A program made the position numbers and the translations under genes. Under the pieces are notes generated by a model. It was not told where the DNA came from. It made no database searches and saw only the letters and a list, made by a program, of their open reading frames with translations. A DNA stretch of 64,000 nucleotides from Actinoplanes teichomyceticus ATCC 31121 (GTDB taxonomy: Bacteria; Actinomycetota; Actinomycetes; Mycobacteriales; Micromonosporaceae), in assembly GCF_003711105.1 (NCBI RefSeq), contig NZ_CP023865.1, positions 8,043,001 through 8,107,000 of the forward strand, in the 5' to 3' direction. Below, one piece after another: positions 50,667 through 58,787 of the stretch (the stretch's first letter is position 1; every line of letters starts with the position of its first letter).

Positions 50667-50678
50667 CGCCCCACCGTA
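50667..50678 (-). promoter_or_regulatory. Leaderless -10 box for the exported hypothetical gene
   Basis: On the minus strand TACGGT ends 6 nt before ATG 50666. Same hexamer and spacing as before the gene at 30185. Confidence 0.55.
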
Positions 50679-50753
50679 AGGATCCCGGGGGGATGAACCA
50701 CGCAGATCGCTATAAGTCCGACTTAGCCGGTGACAAGTCGGTTCGGCCGCCGG

Positions 50754-52022
50754 TCAGCCGCCCGCGGCCCGGTACGCCTTGCCGGCCTCGGTCGGCGTGG
50801 TGGCGTCGCGGTACAGGCCGTAGTCCACCGAGTCACCGACCGCCGGCAGCGAGAACCAGGCGTAGCGCTCGACATACGAGGCGCTCTCCAGCTGCGCGGT
50901 GGCGTTGCGGATGAACGCGGTGATCTGCGCGGTGCTCGGGTACTTCGGGGCGCCGGAGAAGTTCATCAGGCCGAACTCGGTGATCCAGATCGGCAGCCGG
51001 TAGCGGTCGTGCACCGCCTTGACGTAGCCCATGAACTGGCTGACCGCGGCGTCGCTGAAGTCCGAGCCGTACCAGTGCAGGGTGATGAAGTCGACCCGCA
51101 GATTGCGCTGCCGGGCCCCGGTCATGAACCGGTCCAGCCACCCGCCCGCGGTGTTCCCGCCGAACGCCACCGCCGGGCTGCCCAGCCGCATCCCGGTGGC
51201 CTGCAACTGCGGCCACAGGTCGAGCGCCTGCTCGACGGTCATCTCCGCCTGGCCGGCCAGGTCCGGCTCGTTGAAGCCGAGCAGCGTGCTGCCCTCGGTC
51301 CTGACCTTGGCGAGGTTCGCGGCGGTGACGACGTTCTCGTCCCAGATCATCGGGACGAACTCCGCGTTCGCCGGCATGCTGTCGTTGTTGGTGCCCCAGT
51401 TGTAGTACCACTTGGCGCCGACGTCCTGGACCGCGCCGGCCAGGCCGGTGAACTGCCAGGTGCTGACGCCCTTCTTGGCGCCGGCCGGCGGTCTGGCGGT
51501 GGGCGCCGTGGTGGTGGGCGCCGTGGTGGTGGGCGCCGTCGTGGCGCCGGGCAGCTGCCACGCCTGGTTGGCGGCGCCGGTGCACGTCCAGATCTGCAAC
51601 CGGGCGCCGTTCGCCGGACTCTGCCCGGTCGCGTCGAGGCACTTGCCGGAACCGGTGTTCACCAGCCGGCCGCCCTGCGCGGACCACTTCTGCGCGCCGG
51701 TGCCGTTGCAGTCGTACAGCTGGACCTTCGCACCGTCGGTGGTGGACGCCGCCGTGACGTCGAGGCACTTGCCGAGCGCCTGGATCCGGTCGCCGTCCAC
51801 GGTCCAGCGCTGCGCCCCCGTGCCGTTGCAGTCGTAGAGCTGCACGGCCGTGCCGTTGGCCGGGTTGGCGCCGGCCACGTCGACGCACTTGCCGCCGATG
51901 CCTGTGATCGGGCCGGCGTCCGCGGCCATCGCGGTGGTGACGCCGAGGACGCCGAGACCGGCGACCACGGTGCAGGAGAGGGTGACGGCCAGGATTCGCC
52001 GCCGGGAACGAGCTGCTGACAT
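50754..52022 (-). CDS. Secreted GH128-type endo-beta-1,3-glucanase with ricin-type CBM13
   Basis: A 422-residue exported enzyme. Signal peptide (1-33), a CBM13/ricin beta-trefoil of three QxW-type repeats (AVQLYDCNGTGAQRWTV, KVQLYDCNGTGAQKW, LQIWTCTGAANQAWQL; about 40-157), a Thr/Pro linker, then a GH128 (glycosyl_hydrolase_cc / Asl1-like) TIM barrel (about 180-422). Catalytic candidates are Glu in LLGFNEPDLAG (acid/base) and Glu in IWITEFGLMNF (nucleophile). Probably attacks fungal beta-1,3-glucan. ATG 52022 follows TAGTTT by 6 nt. Confidence 0.9.
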   Translation of the reverse strand: MSAARSRRRILAVTLSCTVVAGLGVLGVTTAMAADAGPITGIGGKCVDVAGANPANGTAVQLYDCNGTGAQRWTVDGDRIQALGKCLDVTAASTTDGAKVQLYDCNGTGAQKWSAQGGRLVNTGSGKCLDATGQSPANGARLQIWTCTGAANQAWQLPGATTAPTTTAPTTTAPTARPPAGAKKGVSTWQFTGLAGAVQDVGAKWYYNWGTNNDSMPANAEFVPMIWDENVVTAANLAKVRTEGSTLLGFNEPDLAGQAEMTVEQALDLWPQLQATGMRLGSPAVAFGGNTAGGWLDRFMTGARQRNLRVDFITLHWYGSDFSDAAVSQFMGYVKAVHDRYRLPIWITEFGLMNFSGAPKYPSTAQITAFIRNATAQLESASYVERYAWFSLPAVGDSVDYGLYRDATTPTEAGKAYRAAGG

Positions 52023-52034
52023 GGGCCGAAACTA
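52023..52034 (-). promoter_or_regulatory. Leaderless -10 box for the GH128 gene
   Basis: On the minus strand TAGTTT ends 6 nt before ATG 52022; no ribosome site. Confidence 0.5.
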
Positions 52035-52261
52035 ATCGGACGCGCGGCCGGCCGGCGGGCCGCCACAGCGGACTTAATCGGCTGCTAAGGACATCCGGCC
52101 GAACGGCCGGTTCTCGCTTCCGGTACCGGAAAACGGTTATCGCCGGCAGCGCCCCGGCACGTGAATTGATGCCGCTGTCCGGCAGCGCCCGGGCCGGGCC
52201 GGGCGCGGGTAAACTCCGCAGGTCGCGGCGACCGGTGCCGGCGGAGGGGGAACGGGTCGAC

Positions 52262-53803
52262 ATGAGCATGCCGCTACGCCCGGGCGACCGGACCCGGCTC
52301 GGCCGGTATCAGCTGACCGGGCGGCTCGGTGAGGGTGGCATGGGCACCGTCTTCCAGGGTCGTGACCCGGACGGGCGGCTCGTCGCGATCAAGATGGTCC
52401 GGCCCGAGTTCGCGCACGAGAGCGAGTTCCGGGCACGCTTCCGCAGCGAGGTGAACCGGGCCAAGCAGGTGCCGCCGTTCTCCACCGCGGAGGTGCTCGA
52501 CGCCGACCCGGACCACGAGCCGCCCTACCTGGTGGTCGAGTACGTCGACGGCCCCAGCCTGGCCACCGAGATCCGGGACCGGGGCCCGCTGCCGGAGACC
52601 GCGCTGCACGGCGTCGCGGTCGGCATGGCCACCGCGCTGACCGCGATCCACGGCGCCGGGGTGATCCACCGCGACCTCAAACCGAGCAACGTGCTGTTCG
52701 CCCGGGGCGGCATCAAGGTCATCGACTTCGGCATCGCCCGCGCGTTCGAGGCGACCAGCCAGCACACGCGCACCGACCAGCTGGTCGGCACGGTGGCCTA
52801 CATGGCGCCGGAACGCTTCGATCCGGCCGGCGGACGGCCGGTCACCTCGGCCGCGGACATCTTCGCCTGGGGCGCGGTCGTCGCGTACGCCGCGACCGGG
52901 CGCACGCCGTTCGCGGCCGAGTCGACGGCCGCCACCGCGATGCGCATCCTCACCCAGCCGCCGGAGCTGTCCGGGCTGCCGGAGTCGCTGCGCCGGCCGG
53001 TCGAGCGGGCGCTGGCCAAGGACCCCGCGGCCCGCCCGACCGCGCGTGAGCTGCTGGACCTGCTGCTGGCCGGCGACGCCCGGCCGCCCGAGCCGGTGGC
53101 GGCGGACCCGGCGCCACAGCGGGCCGCGCGCCGGCGCCCCGGGCTGCTCGCGCTCACCACGGCCGGGGTCGTGCTGCTGACCGCCGCCGGGGTCGCCGTG
53201 GCCCGCTACCTGCCGCGGGGCACCGATGCCGGGGCCGATCCGGGCGCCGCCGCGAGTTCCGACACCAGCCCGGGCGCGACGCCCGGCTCACCCGCGCAAG
53301 CGACGGCATCCCTGAGCGCCGCCGAACGGTTCGCGTCCATCATGCGGGGCACCCGCCGTACCCTCATCCACATCGCCGAAGCGGACCGGGACCTCGCCCT
53401 GGACTCGGACTACACCGAGGTCACCGCGGGCAACGGCACCGGCGCCAAGTCCGAGTTCGCCCTCGTCCCGGTGGGTGTCGACTTCCTGATCCGGTCGCTG
53501 CACGACCCGGCCGCCGAGCGGGAGACCTGCCTCGGCGTGAAGATCATTCCGGACGAGTCGGCGCGGCTGGTCGCGGCCGAGTGCGCCACCACCAAGGCCA
53601 CGGTCTTCTCGCTGCTGCGCGCCCCGGAGACCGACGACAAGAAGCGGCCGACCTACTGGATCTACAACGAGGCGTACGGATACGTGCAGTGGAGCCCGGC
53701 CGACCGGGTCCTGTTCGTGGAGGAGGTCGGTGACGCCCCGCCGCTGTCCACCTTCAGCTTCGTCGACCGCGGCCCGCTGCCGTCCCCGTCACCCGGTCGC
53801 TGA
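52262..53803 (+). CDS. Membrane Ser/Thr protein kinase (PknB-like)
   Basis: A 513-residue Hanks-type kinase. Kinase domain about 17-275: glycine loop LTGRLGEGGMGTVF, catalytic Lys44 (VAIKM), HRDLKPSNVLFARG, DFG (IDFGIARAF), and MAPERF. A membrane helix follows (about 300-320) and a ~190-residue outer domain (from ERFASIMRGTRRTLIHI to SFVDRG) with two Cys; no PASTA repeats. The outer domain is not recognised and should be the sensor. ATG 52262 is chosen with GGAGG about 11 nt upstream; the ATG six bases later is equally possible. Confidence 0.94.
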   Translation: MSMPLRPGDRTRLGRYQLTGRLGEGGMGTVFQGRDPDGRLVAIKMVRPEFAHESEFRARFRSEVNRAKQVPPFSTAEVLDADPDHEPPYLVVEYVDGPSLATEIRDRGPLPETALHGVAVGMATALTAIHGAGVIHRDLKPSNVLFARGGIKVIDFGIARAFEATSQHTRTDQLVGTVAYMAPERFDPAGGRPVTSAADIFAWGAVVAYAATGRTPFAAESTAATAMRILTQPPELSGLPESLRRPVERALAKDPAARPTARELLDLLLAGDARPPEPVAADPAPQRAARRRPGLLALTTAGVVLLTAAGVAVARYLPRGTDAGADPGAAASSDTSPGATPGSPAQATASLSAAERFASIMRGTRRTLIHIAEADRDLALDSDYTEVTAGNGTGAKSEFALVPVGVDFLIRSLHDPAAERETCLGVKIIPDESARLVAAECATTKATVFSLLRAPETDDKKRPTYWIYNEAYGYVQWSPADRVLFVEEVGDAPPLSTFSFVDRGPLPSPSPGR

Positions 53804-53840
53804 CCGCGCCCGGCCACCGCAGCGGCGCGCCGGCGGCGCG

Positions 53841-53921
53841 CGGACCACCCAGGAGGCCGCGGACGACCTGTCCCGCCTGGCCGGAGAACTCACCGCCCTG
53901 GTCAACGGATTCCGCCACTGA
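53841..53921 (+). pseudogene. Remnant of a methyl-accepting chemotaxis protein C-terminus
   Basis: A 26-residue piece just after the kinase gene (TTQEAADDLSRLAGELTALV then NGFRH and stop) reads exactly like the end of an actinobacterial chemoreceptor, where the last helix runs L-A-x-M-A-x-E-L-x-x-L-V-x-x-F-R. The preceding DNA in the same frame has no receptor sequence, so only the tail survives. Function lost. The call rests on pattern alone. Confidence 0.45.
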
Positions 53922-54075
53922 CCCGGTCGTGGCCCGCGGCGCCGGCCCGGGCACCGCGAGGTCACGACGATGCGCGGGCGGCTCGTCCTTTCGCATGATC
54001 CATTCCCGGCGTTTCGGCAGGTACCGTCGCGCACGGATCTCGACGCGTGCACGCGTCTCGCCCACGGGGGAAACC

Positions 54076-56574
54076 ATGCGAAACAGAAGGATCGGTGCGG
54101 CGACCGTCGCCGTGCTGACCGGCACCGCCGCGCTGGCGGTCGGCGCCGCCGCGCCGGCGCTGGCCGACTCCGGCGAAGTCGTCTCCATCACATCGGTCGG
54201 CGACGTGCTCATCGACGGCGCGCACCAGCGCGTCTTCGTCAGCGACCCGGCCGGTGGCAAGGTCGTCGTCACCGATTACCGCGGCGCCCAGATCGGCAGC
54301 GCGCCGGTGAACGACGCCACCAACCTGGAACTCTCCGCCGACTCGTCCCAGCTCTACGTGACCTCGCCGAACGGCCTGGCGATCTTCGCGCTGGACACCA
54401 CCACGCTGGCCCCGACCGCGAAGTACGCCACCGGCGGCTTCCCGCCGAAGGACGTCGCCGTGGCCGGGGGCCGGCTCTGGTTCTCCTACGCCGACGGCTC
54501 CAGCGGCAACCTCGGCACGATCGACCCGGCCGCCGAGACCCCGGTGCCCCGGCTGAACCGGCTCGTCACCGGCTGGACCGGCGTCGCCGAACTCGCCGCC
54601 GCCTCCGGCGCCCCGAACCGGCTGGGCGTGGCCAGCCACGGGCTGAGCGCGATCCTCGACGTGTCCGGCGACTCGATCACGACGGTGGGGTCGGTCACGA
54701 CCAACCAGGAGGTCACCGACCTGGCGATCGCCCCGGACGGCACCCGGATCGCCACGGTCTTCCCGGGCGACTACGTGGTCACCCTGCGCGACGCCGACGA
54801 TCTGGCCGCCGCACGGCGGCTGCCGGTCGAGCCGTACCCGACCGCCGTGGACATCGCGACCGACGGCACCGTCGTCAGCGGCAGCTCCTCCACGTACGGC
54901 GATCCGAACGTGCACGTCTTCACGCCGGCCGGCGACCTGATCAAGCAGTTCACGCTCCCCGACCTCGGCGACATGCAGCGGCACGCGGTGGCCTGGGAGC
55001 CGAACGGCGACCGCCTGTTCACCGTCTCGAAGAGCGGCGTGGACACGTTCACGCTGCGCACCCACACGGACCCGAAGCACGCGCCGTCGCGCCTGAGCCT
55101 GTCCGGCCCCGGATCGGCGCCGGTGCCGGGCGCGGCGATCACGATCCGCGGCACGCTGACCTCGTCGGTGCCGCTGCCCGCCGGCACCTCGGTCACCGTC
55201 TCGCGGGCCGGCACCGCCCTGGGCGCCAGCCCGGTCGGACCGGACGGCGCGTTCACCTTCACCGACACCCCACCGGCCGCCGACACGGTGACCTACCAGG
55301 TGTCGTACGCCGGGGACGGCAACCACTCCCCGGTCACCGAGACCATCCTGGTGGGGATCGCCCGCGCCGCGTCGGCGCTGACCGTCTCCGGCCCGTCGGC
55401 GACGGTCCCGGGCGCGGCGATCACCCTCACCGGCACCCTCACGTCGCCGGAGCCGCTGCCCGCCGGCACCTCGGTCACCCTCTCCCGGGCCGGCACCGCC
55501 CTGGGCACCGGCCCGGTCGGACCGGACGGCGCGTTCACCTTCACCGACACCCCACCGGTGACCGGCACGGTGACCTACCAGGTGTCGTACCCCGGGGACG
55601 ACACCCACCTGCCGGCCAGCACGACCGTGTCGGTCCAGGTCTCCCGGACCGCCTCCACCCTGACGCTGACCGGGCCGTCCGCGGCGACCCGGGCCAAGCC
55701 GCTCACCCTCACCGGCAAGCTGTCCTCGCAGCAGCCGCTGGCCGCCGGCACGACCGTCTCGGTCAGCCGGACCGATCTCGATCACCCCGCCGGGACGTCG
55801 CTGGGCACCAGGACGGTCGGCGCCGACGGCTCGTTCACGGTCACCGACACCCCGGCGGCCGGCGGCACGGTGACCTACCGGGTGTCCTACGCCGGCGACA
55901 CCACGCACACCCCGGCGACGGCGACCAGGGCGGTCGCGGTCTCCCGGAGCACGCCGGCCCTGACGCTCACCAACCACGGCAAGGTCTACGCCTACGGCCA
56001 GACGGTCTCCTTCACCGCGCACCTGGGCTCCACCTACCGGAACCGGACCGTGGAGATCTGGGCCGACCCGAGCGGCGGCGACCAGGCCCGGCGGCTGCTC
56101 AAGCGCGGCGTCGTGAACAGCGCCGGCAACCTCACGGCAAGCCTCAAGCTGACCCGCGACACCACCCTGAGCGCGGTGTTCACCGGCGACTCGCGGACCG
56201 CGCCGCGGACCGTGACCGCGACGGTCGGCGCGAAGGTCAGCCTCTCGCTGAAGCTGTCGAGGTACTACAAGACCGCGAAGATCAGCGGTACGACCTACCG
56301 CTACTACCACGCCAAGACGGACGCGCGTTTCAGCACGTCGATGACCGCCGGCGCCACGCGCAAGGTGTACATCACGCTCCAGCGCTACTCCGGCGGCAAG
56401 TGGCGGGACCTGGACAACGGCTACTTCGAGGCCACCGACCAGCTCCTGCTGAGCAGCTCCGGCCTGACCGGGGTCAAGCTGCGCGTCCGCACCGCGTACG
56501 TCAAGGGCGGCTCCGGCGACAGCCTGAACTCCACCACCTGGACGCCGTACCAGTACCTCTACTTCACCAAGTAG
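54076..56574 (+). CDS. Large secreted protein: beta-propeller plus bacterial Ig-like repeats
   Basis: An 832-residue exported protein. Signal peptide (1 to about 30), a seven-bladed-type propeller (about 35-335) with YVTSPNGLAIFALDTTTLAP and VHVFTPAGDLIKQFTLPDLG, then three Ig-like domains (about 345-440, 441-535, 536-630) of the kind PLPAGTSVTVSRAGTALG..., and a C-terminal beta-rich pair of domains ending YLYFTK. The first two Ig units are nearly identical in DNA (about 55110-55340 and 55380-55610), suggesting recent duplication. Adhesion or surface display is likely. GGGGGA precedes the ATG. No catalytic residues found. Confidence 0.85.
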   Translation: MRNRRIGAATVAVLTGTAALAVGAAAPALADSGEVVSITSVGDVLIDGAHQRVFVSDPAGGKVVVTDYRGAQIGSAPVNDATNLELSADSSQLYVTSPNGLAIFALDTTTLAPTAKYATGGFPPKDVAVAGGRLWFSYADGSSGNLGTIDPAAETPVPRLNRLVTGWTGVAELAAASGAPNRLGVASHGLSAILDVSGDSITTVGSVTTNQEVTDLAIAPDGTRIATVFPGDYVVTLRDADDLAAARRLPVEPYPTAVDIATDGTVVSGSSSTYGDPNVHVFTPAGDLIKQFTLPDLGDMQRHAVAWEPNGDRLFTVSKSGVDTFTLRTHTDPKHAPSRLSLSGPGSAPVPGAAITIRGTLTSSVPLPAGTSVTVSRAGTALGASPVGPDGAFTFTDTPPAADTVTYQVSYAGDGNHSPVTETILVGIARAASALTVSGPSATVPGAAITLTGTLTSPEPLPAGTSVTLSRAGTALGTGPVGPDGAFTFTDTPPVTGTVTYQVSYPGDDTHLPASTTVSVQVSRTASTLTLTGPSAATRAKPLTLTGKLSSQQPLAAGTTVSVSRTDLDHPAGTSLGTRTVGADGSFTVTDTPAAGGTVTYRVSYAGDTTHTPATATRAVAVSRSTPALTLTNHGKVYAYGQTVSFTAHLGSTYRNRTVEIWADPSGGDQARRLLKRGVVNSAGNLTASLKLTRDTTLSAVFTGDSRTAPRTVTATVGAKVSLSLKLSRYYKTAKISGTTYRYYHAKTDARFSTSMTAGATRKVYITLQRYSGGKWRDLDNGYFEATDQLLLSSSGLTGVKLRVRTAYVKGGSGDSLNSTTWTPYQYLYFTK

Positions 56575-56615
56575 CACCCGGGCGCCACGCGGCCGGGCCT
56601 GCCACCGCGGGCCCG

Positions 56616-56699
56616 GCCGCGCGCCGTTGAACGGGGCCGCCCTGCCGCGCGCCGTTGAACGGGGCCGCCCTGCCGCGCGCCGTTGAACGGGGTCGCCCG
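56616..56699. repeat. Three 28-bp tandem repeats
   Basis: Units at 56616-56643, 56644-56671 and 56672-56699 built around GCGCGCCGTTGAACGGGG; the first two are identical and the third differs by two bases. They lie between convergent stop codons, in a gap with no gene. Each unit contains CCGTTGAACGG, an inverted repeat (CCGTT-G-AACGG). Confidence 0.85.
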
Positions 56700-56723
56700 G
56701 ACCGGCGCGGCCCCGGTTGCCGG

Positions 56724-57758
56724 TCACGGGCGGATCAGCACCTTCAGCACCTGGCGCCGGTCCATCGCCCGGTACGCCTCCGGCGTCTCGTCGAGGCCGA
56801 CGGTGCGGTCGAAGACCCGGCCGGGTTCGAGCGTGCCGTCGAGGATGTCGGGCATCAGCTCCTCGATGTAGTTGCGCACCGGCGCCGGCCCGCCGGTGAG
56901 GGTGAGGTTGCGGCCGAACATGGTCCAGCCGATCGGCGCGTCGTCGTACTGCGGGACCCCGACCCGGCTGATCACCCCGCCGGCCCGGACCGCGCCGAGG
57001 GCCTGTTCCCAGGCGGGCAGGTGCCCGACGCACTCCAGCACGGCGTGCGTGCCGTCGCCGCCGGTGAGCTCACGCACCTTCGCGATGCCCTCGGCCCCGC
57101 GTTCGGCCACGACGGCGGTGGCGCCGAACTCGCGGCCCAGGTCGGTGCGGTCCCGGTGCCGCCCCATCAGGATGATCTGCTCGGCGCCGAGCCGCTTGGC
57201 GGCCATCACGGCGAGCAGGCCGACCGCGCCGTCGCCGATCACCGTGACCGTGGTGCGCGCGTCGACGGCGGCCCGGACCGCGGCGTGGTGGCCGGTGGCG
57301 AACACGTCGGAGAGGGTGAGCAGCGAGGGCAGCAGGGCGGAGTCCCGCGGGACCGGCAGCTTCACCAGGGTGCCGTCGGCGAGCGGCACCCGTACGGCCT
57401 CGGCCTGGCCGCCGCCGACCCCGGGGGCGTTCCAGAAGCCGCCGTTGCGGCAGGAGGTCTGCACGCCTTCGCGGCAGAAGTCGCAGGTGTTGTCCTGCCA
57501 GGCGAACGGGGCGACGACCAGGTCACCCGGCCGGACCGTGGACACGTCCGCGCCGACCTGGTCGACCACGCCGAGGAACTCGTGGCCCATCGACGAGCCG
57601 TTCTCGGAGGCCGGCATGTTGTGGTACGGGTGCAGGTCGCTGCCGCAGACACAGGCCTGCACGACCCGCACCAGGGCGTCGCCGGATTCGTGCAGGACCG
57701 GATCCGGCACGTCGATCACGCGTACGTCGCCGGCGCCGAACATGTAGGTGGCACGCAT
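56724..57758 (-). CDS. Zinc-dependent alcohol dehydrogenase (MDR family)
   Basis: A 344-residue medium-chain dehydrogenase. Catalytic zinc region CVCGSDLHPYHNM with GHEFLGVVDQVG; structural-zinc loop DNTCDFCREGVQTSC with three of four usual Cys (Asp at the first position, as in some relatives); nucleotide-binding VTVIGDGAVGLLAVMAAKRL. The IRV... region ends in LKVLIRP. The substrate is unknown; alcohol, threonine or aldehyde-type activities are possible. Convergent with the secreted propeller gene. Confidence 0.93.
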   Translation of the reverse strand: MRATYMFGAGDVRVIDVPDPVLHESGDALVRVVQACVCGSDLHPYHNMPASENGSSMGHEFLGVVDQVGADVSTVRPGDLVVAPFAWQDNTCDFCREGVQTSCRNGGFWNAPGVGGGQAEAVRVPLADGTLVKLPVPRDSALLPSLLTLSDVFATGHHAAVRAAVDARTTVTVIGDGAVGLLAVMAAKRLGAEQIILMGRHRDRTDLGREFGATAVVAERGAEGIAKVRELTGGDGTHAVLECVGHLPAWEQALGAVRAGGVISRVGVPQYDDAPIGWTMFGRNLTLTGGPAPVRNYIEELMPDILDGTLEPGRVFDRTVGLDETPEAYRAMDRRQVLKVLIRP

Positions 57759-57897
57759 CGCCGAGTTCCGCTTTCCTGCTCGCCGGACGGGTCCCGGGCG
57801 CTCGCCGTGCCGGCGAGCCGAGCCCTCCTACCAGCTAACCCTGTGCTGAACGGGAAGGGGCGGGACTGGCGGAATCGGCGGCAGCGTCCGCGCAGCC

Positions 57898-57930
57898 GGG
57901 CGTACGCCCAGGAATACGCGGGCGTACGCC
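57898..57930. promoter_or_regulatory. Paired 11-bp palindromic repeats upstream of hemerythrin
   Basis: GGGCGTACGCC occurs twice, at 57898 and 57920, exactly 22 bp apart (two helical turns). Each contains the palindrome GGCGTACGCC. They lie 45-78 bp before the hemerythrin start, in the gap to the divergent dehydrogenase. Confidence 0.45.
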
Positions 57931-57975
57931 GGGTATCCGGCCGGGGTCTCGTCGACGAGAACGTGGAGGTTCGCC

Positions 57976-58542
57976 ATGACGACGACACAGCAGGACCAGG
58001 ACGTGATCGACCTGCTCCTCACCCAGCACCGCCAGATCAGGGACCTGTTCGCCGAGGTGCGCAACGCCACCGGCGAACCCCGCCAGCGGGCCTTCCACCG
58101 GCTGGTACGCCTGCTCGCCGTGCACGAGAGCGCGGAGGAGCTGGTCGTGCACCCGGCGTCCCGGCACGACGCCACCAACACCGTGGTCGACGCGTGCCTG
58201 CGCGAGGAGAACGACGCGAAGCGGGAGTTGACCAACCTGTACGCGCTGGGCACCGACGCGCCCGGCTTCGACGAGAGGTTCGCCCGGTTCGAGCGGGCCG
58301 TGCTCGCCCACGCCGCGCACGAGGAGCAGCAGGAGTTCCCGATGCTGCGGCGCCGGACGGACCCGGCGAAGCTGCGCCGCATGGCGGGCGCCGTACGCGC
58401 CGCCGAGGCGGTCTCGCCCACCCGCCCGCACGCCGGAGTCGGCGAGAGCGCGACGACGATGATGCTGGCCGGGCCGCCGATGGCGCTCTTCGACCGGATG
58501 CGCGACGCCATCCGGGACTGGCACCGGACGGACAACGACTGA
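57976..58542 (+). CDS. Hemerythrin-domain (HHE) protein
   Basis: A 188-residue cytosolic diiron helical-bundle protein. Hemerythrin-like ligands: His18 (LLLTQHRQIRDLF), His50 with Glu54 (LLAVHESAEELVVHPASRHD) and the late AHAAHEEQQEFPMLRR with His and Glu. Such actinobacterial HHE proteins bind O2 or NO or handle oxidative stress. The ATG start follows the paired palindrome and the gene stands alone. Confidence 0.93.
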   Translation: MTTTQQDQDVIDLLLTQHRQIRDLFAEVRNATGEPRQRAFHRLVRLLAVHESAEELVVHPASRHDATNTVVDACLREENDAKRELTNLYALGTDAPGFDERFARFERAVLAHAAHEEQQEFPMLRRRTDPAKLRRMAGAVRAAEAVSPTRPHAGVGESATTMMLAGPPMALFDRMRDAIRDWHRTDND

Positions 58543-58550
58543 GCGCATCG

Positions 58551-58663
58551 CCCGCGCCGCCGGTCGCCGGCCCGGCGGGCAGCACCTGCCGCGCGAGCCC
58601 GCGCCGCCGATCGCCGGCCCGGCGGGCAGCACCTGCGCGCGAGCCCGCGCCGCCGTCGACCGC
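58551..58663. repeat. 46-47-bp direct repeats after hemerythrin
   Basis: A 47-bp unit (58551-58597), a 46-bp copy (58598-58643) and a partial third copy (58644-58663). Units start CCCGCGCCGCCG and contain CCGGCCCGGCGGGCAGCACC. No gene is in them; they lie in the gap between hemerythrin and the methyltransferase. Confidence 0.8.
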
Positions 58664-58787
58664 ACGGCGGCGCCGGTCGCGCCCATCGGCCGCTATGTTG
58701 TCTGCCGTCCGATAGTGGCCGGCCCGGGAGGGGCACCCGTACCTGCCGATCGATCCGGCCCGGGCCCGTGCGTACCCGGACGCGCGA

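Noticed and set aside
53962..57033. Minus-strand open frame of about 1023 codons across the propeller/Ig gene
   Set aside because: Antisense of a clearly coding gene with signal peptide and domain repeats; translation is basic, low complexity, with no start context.
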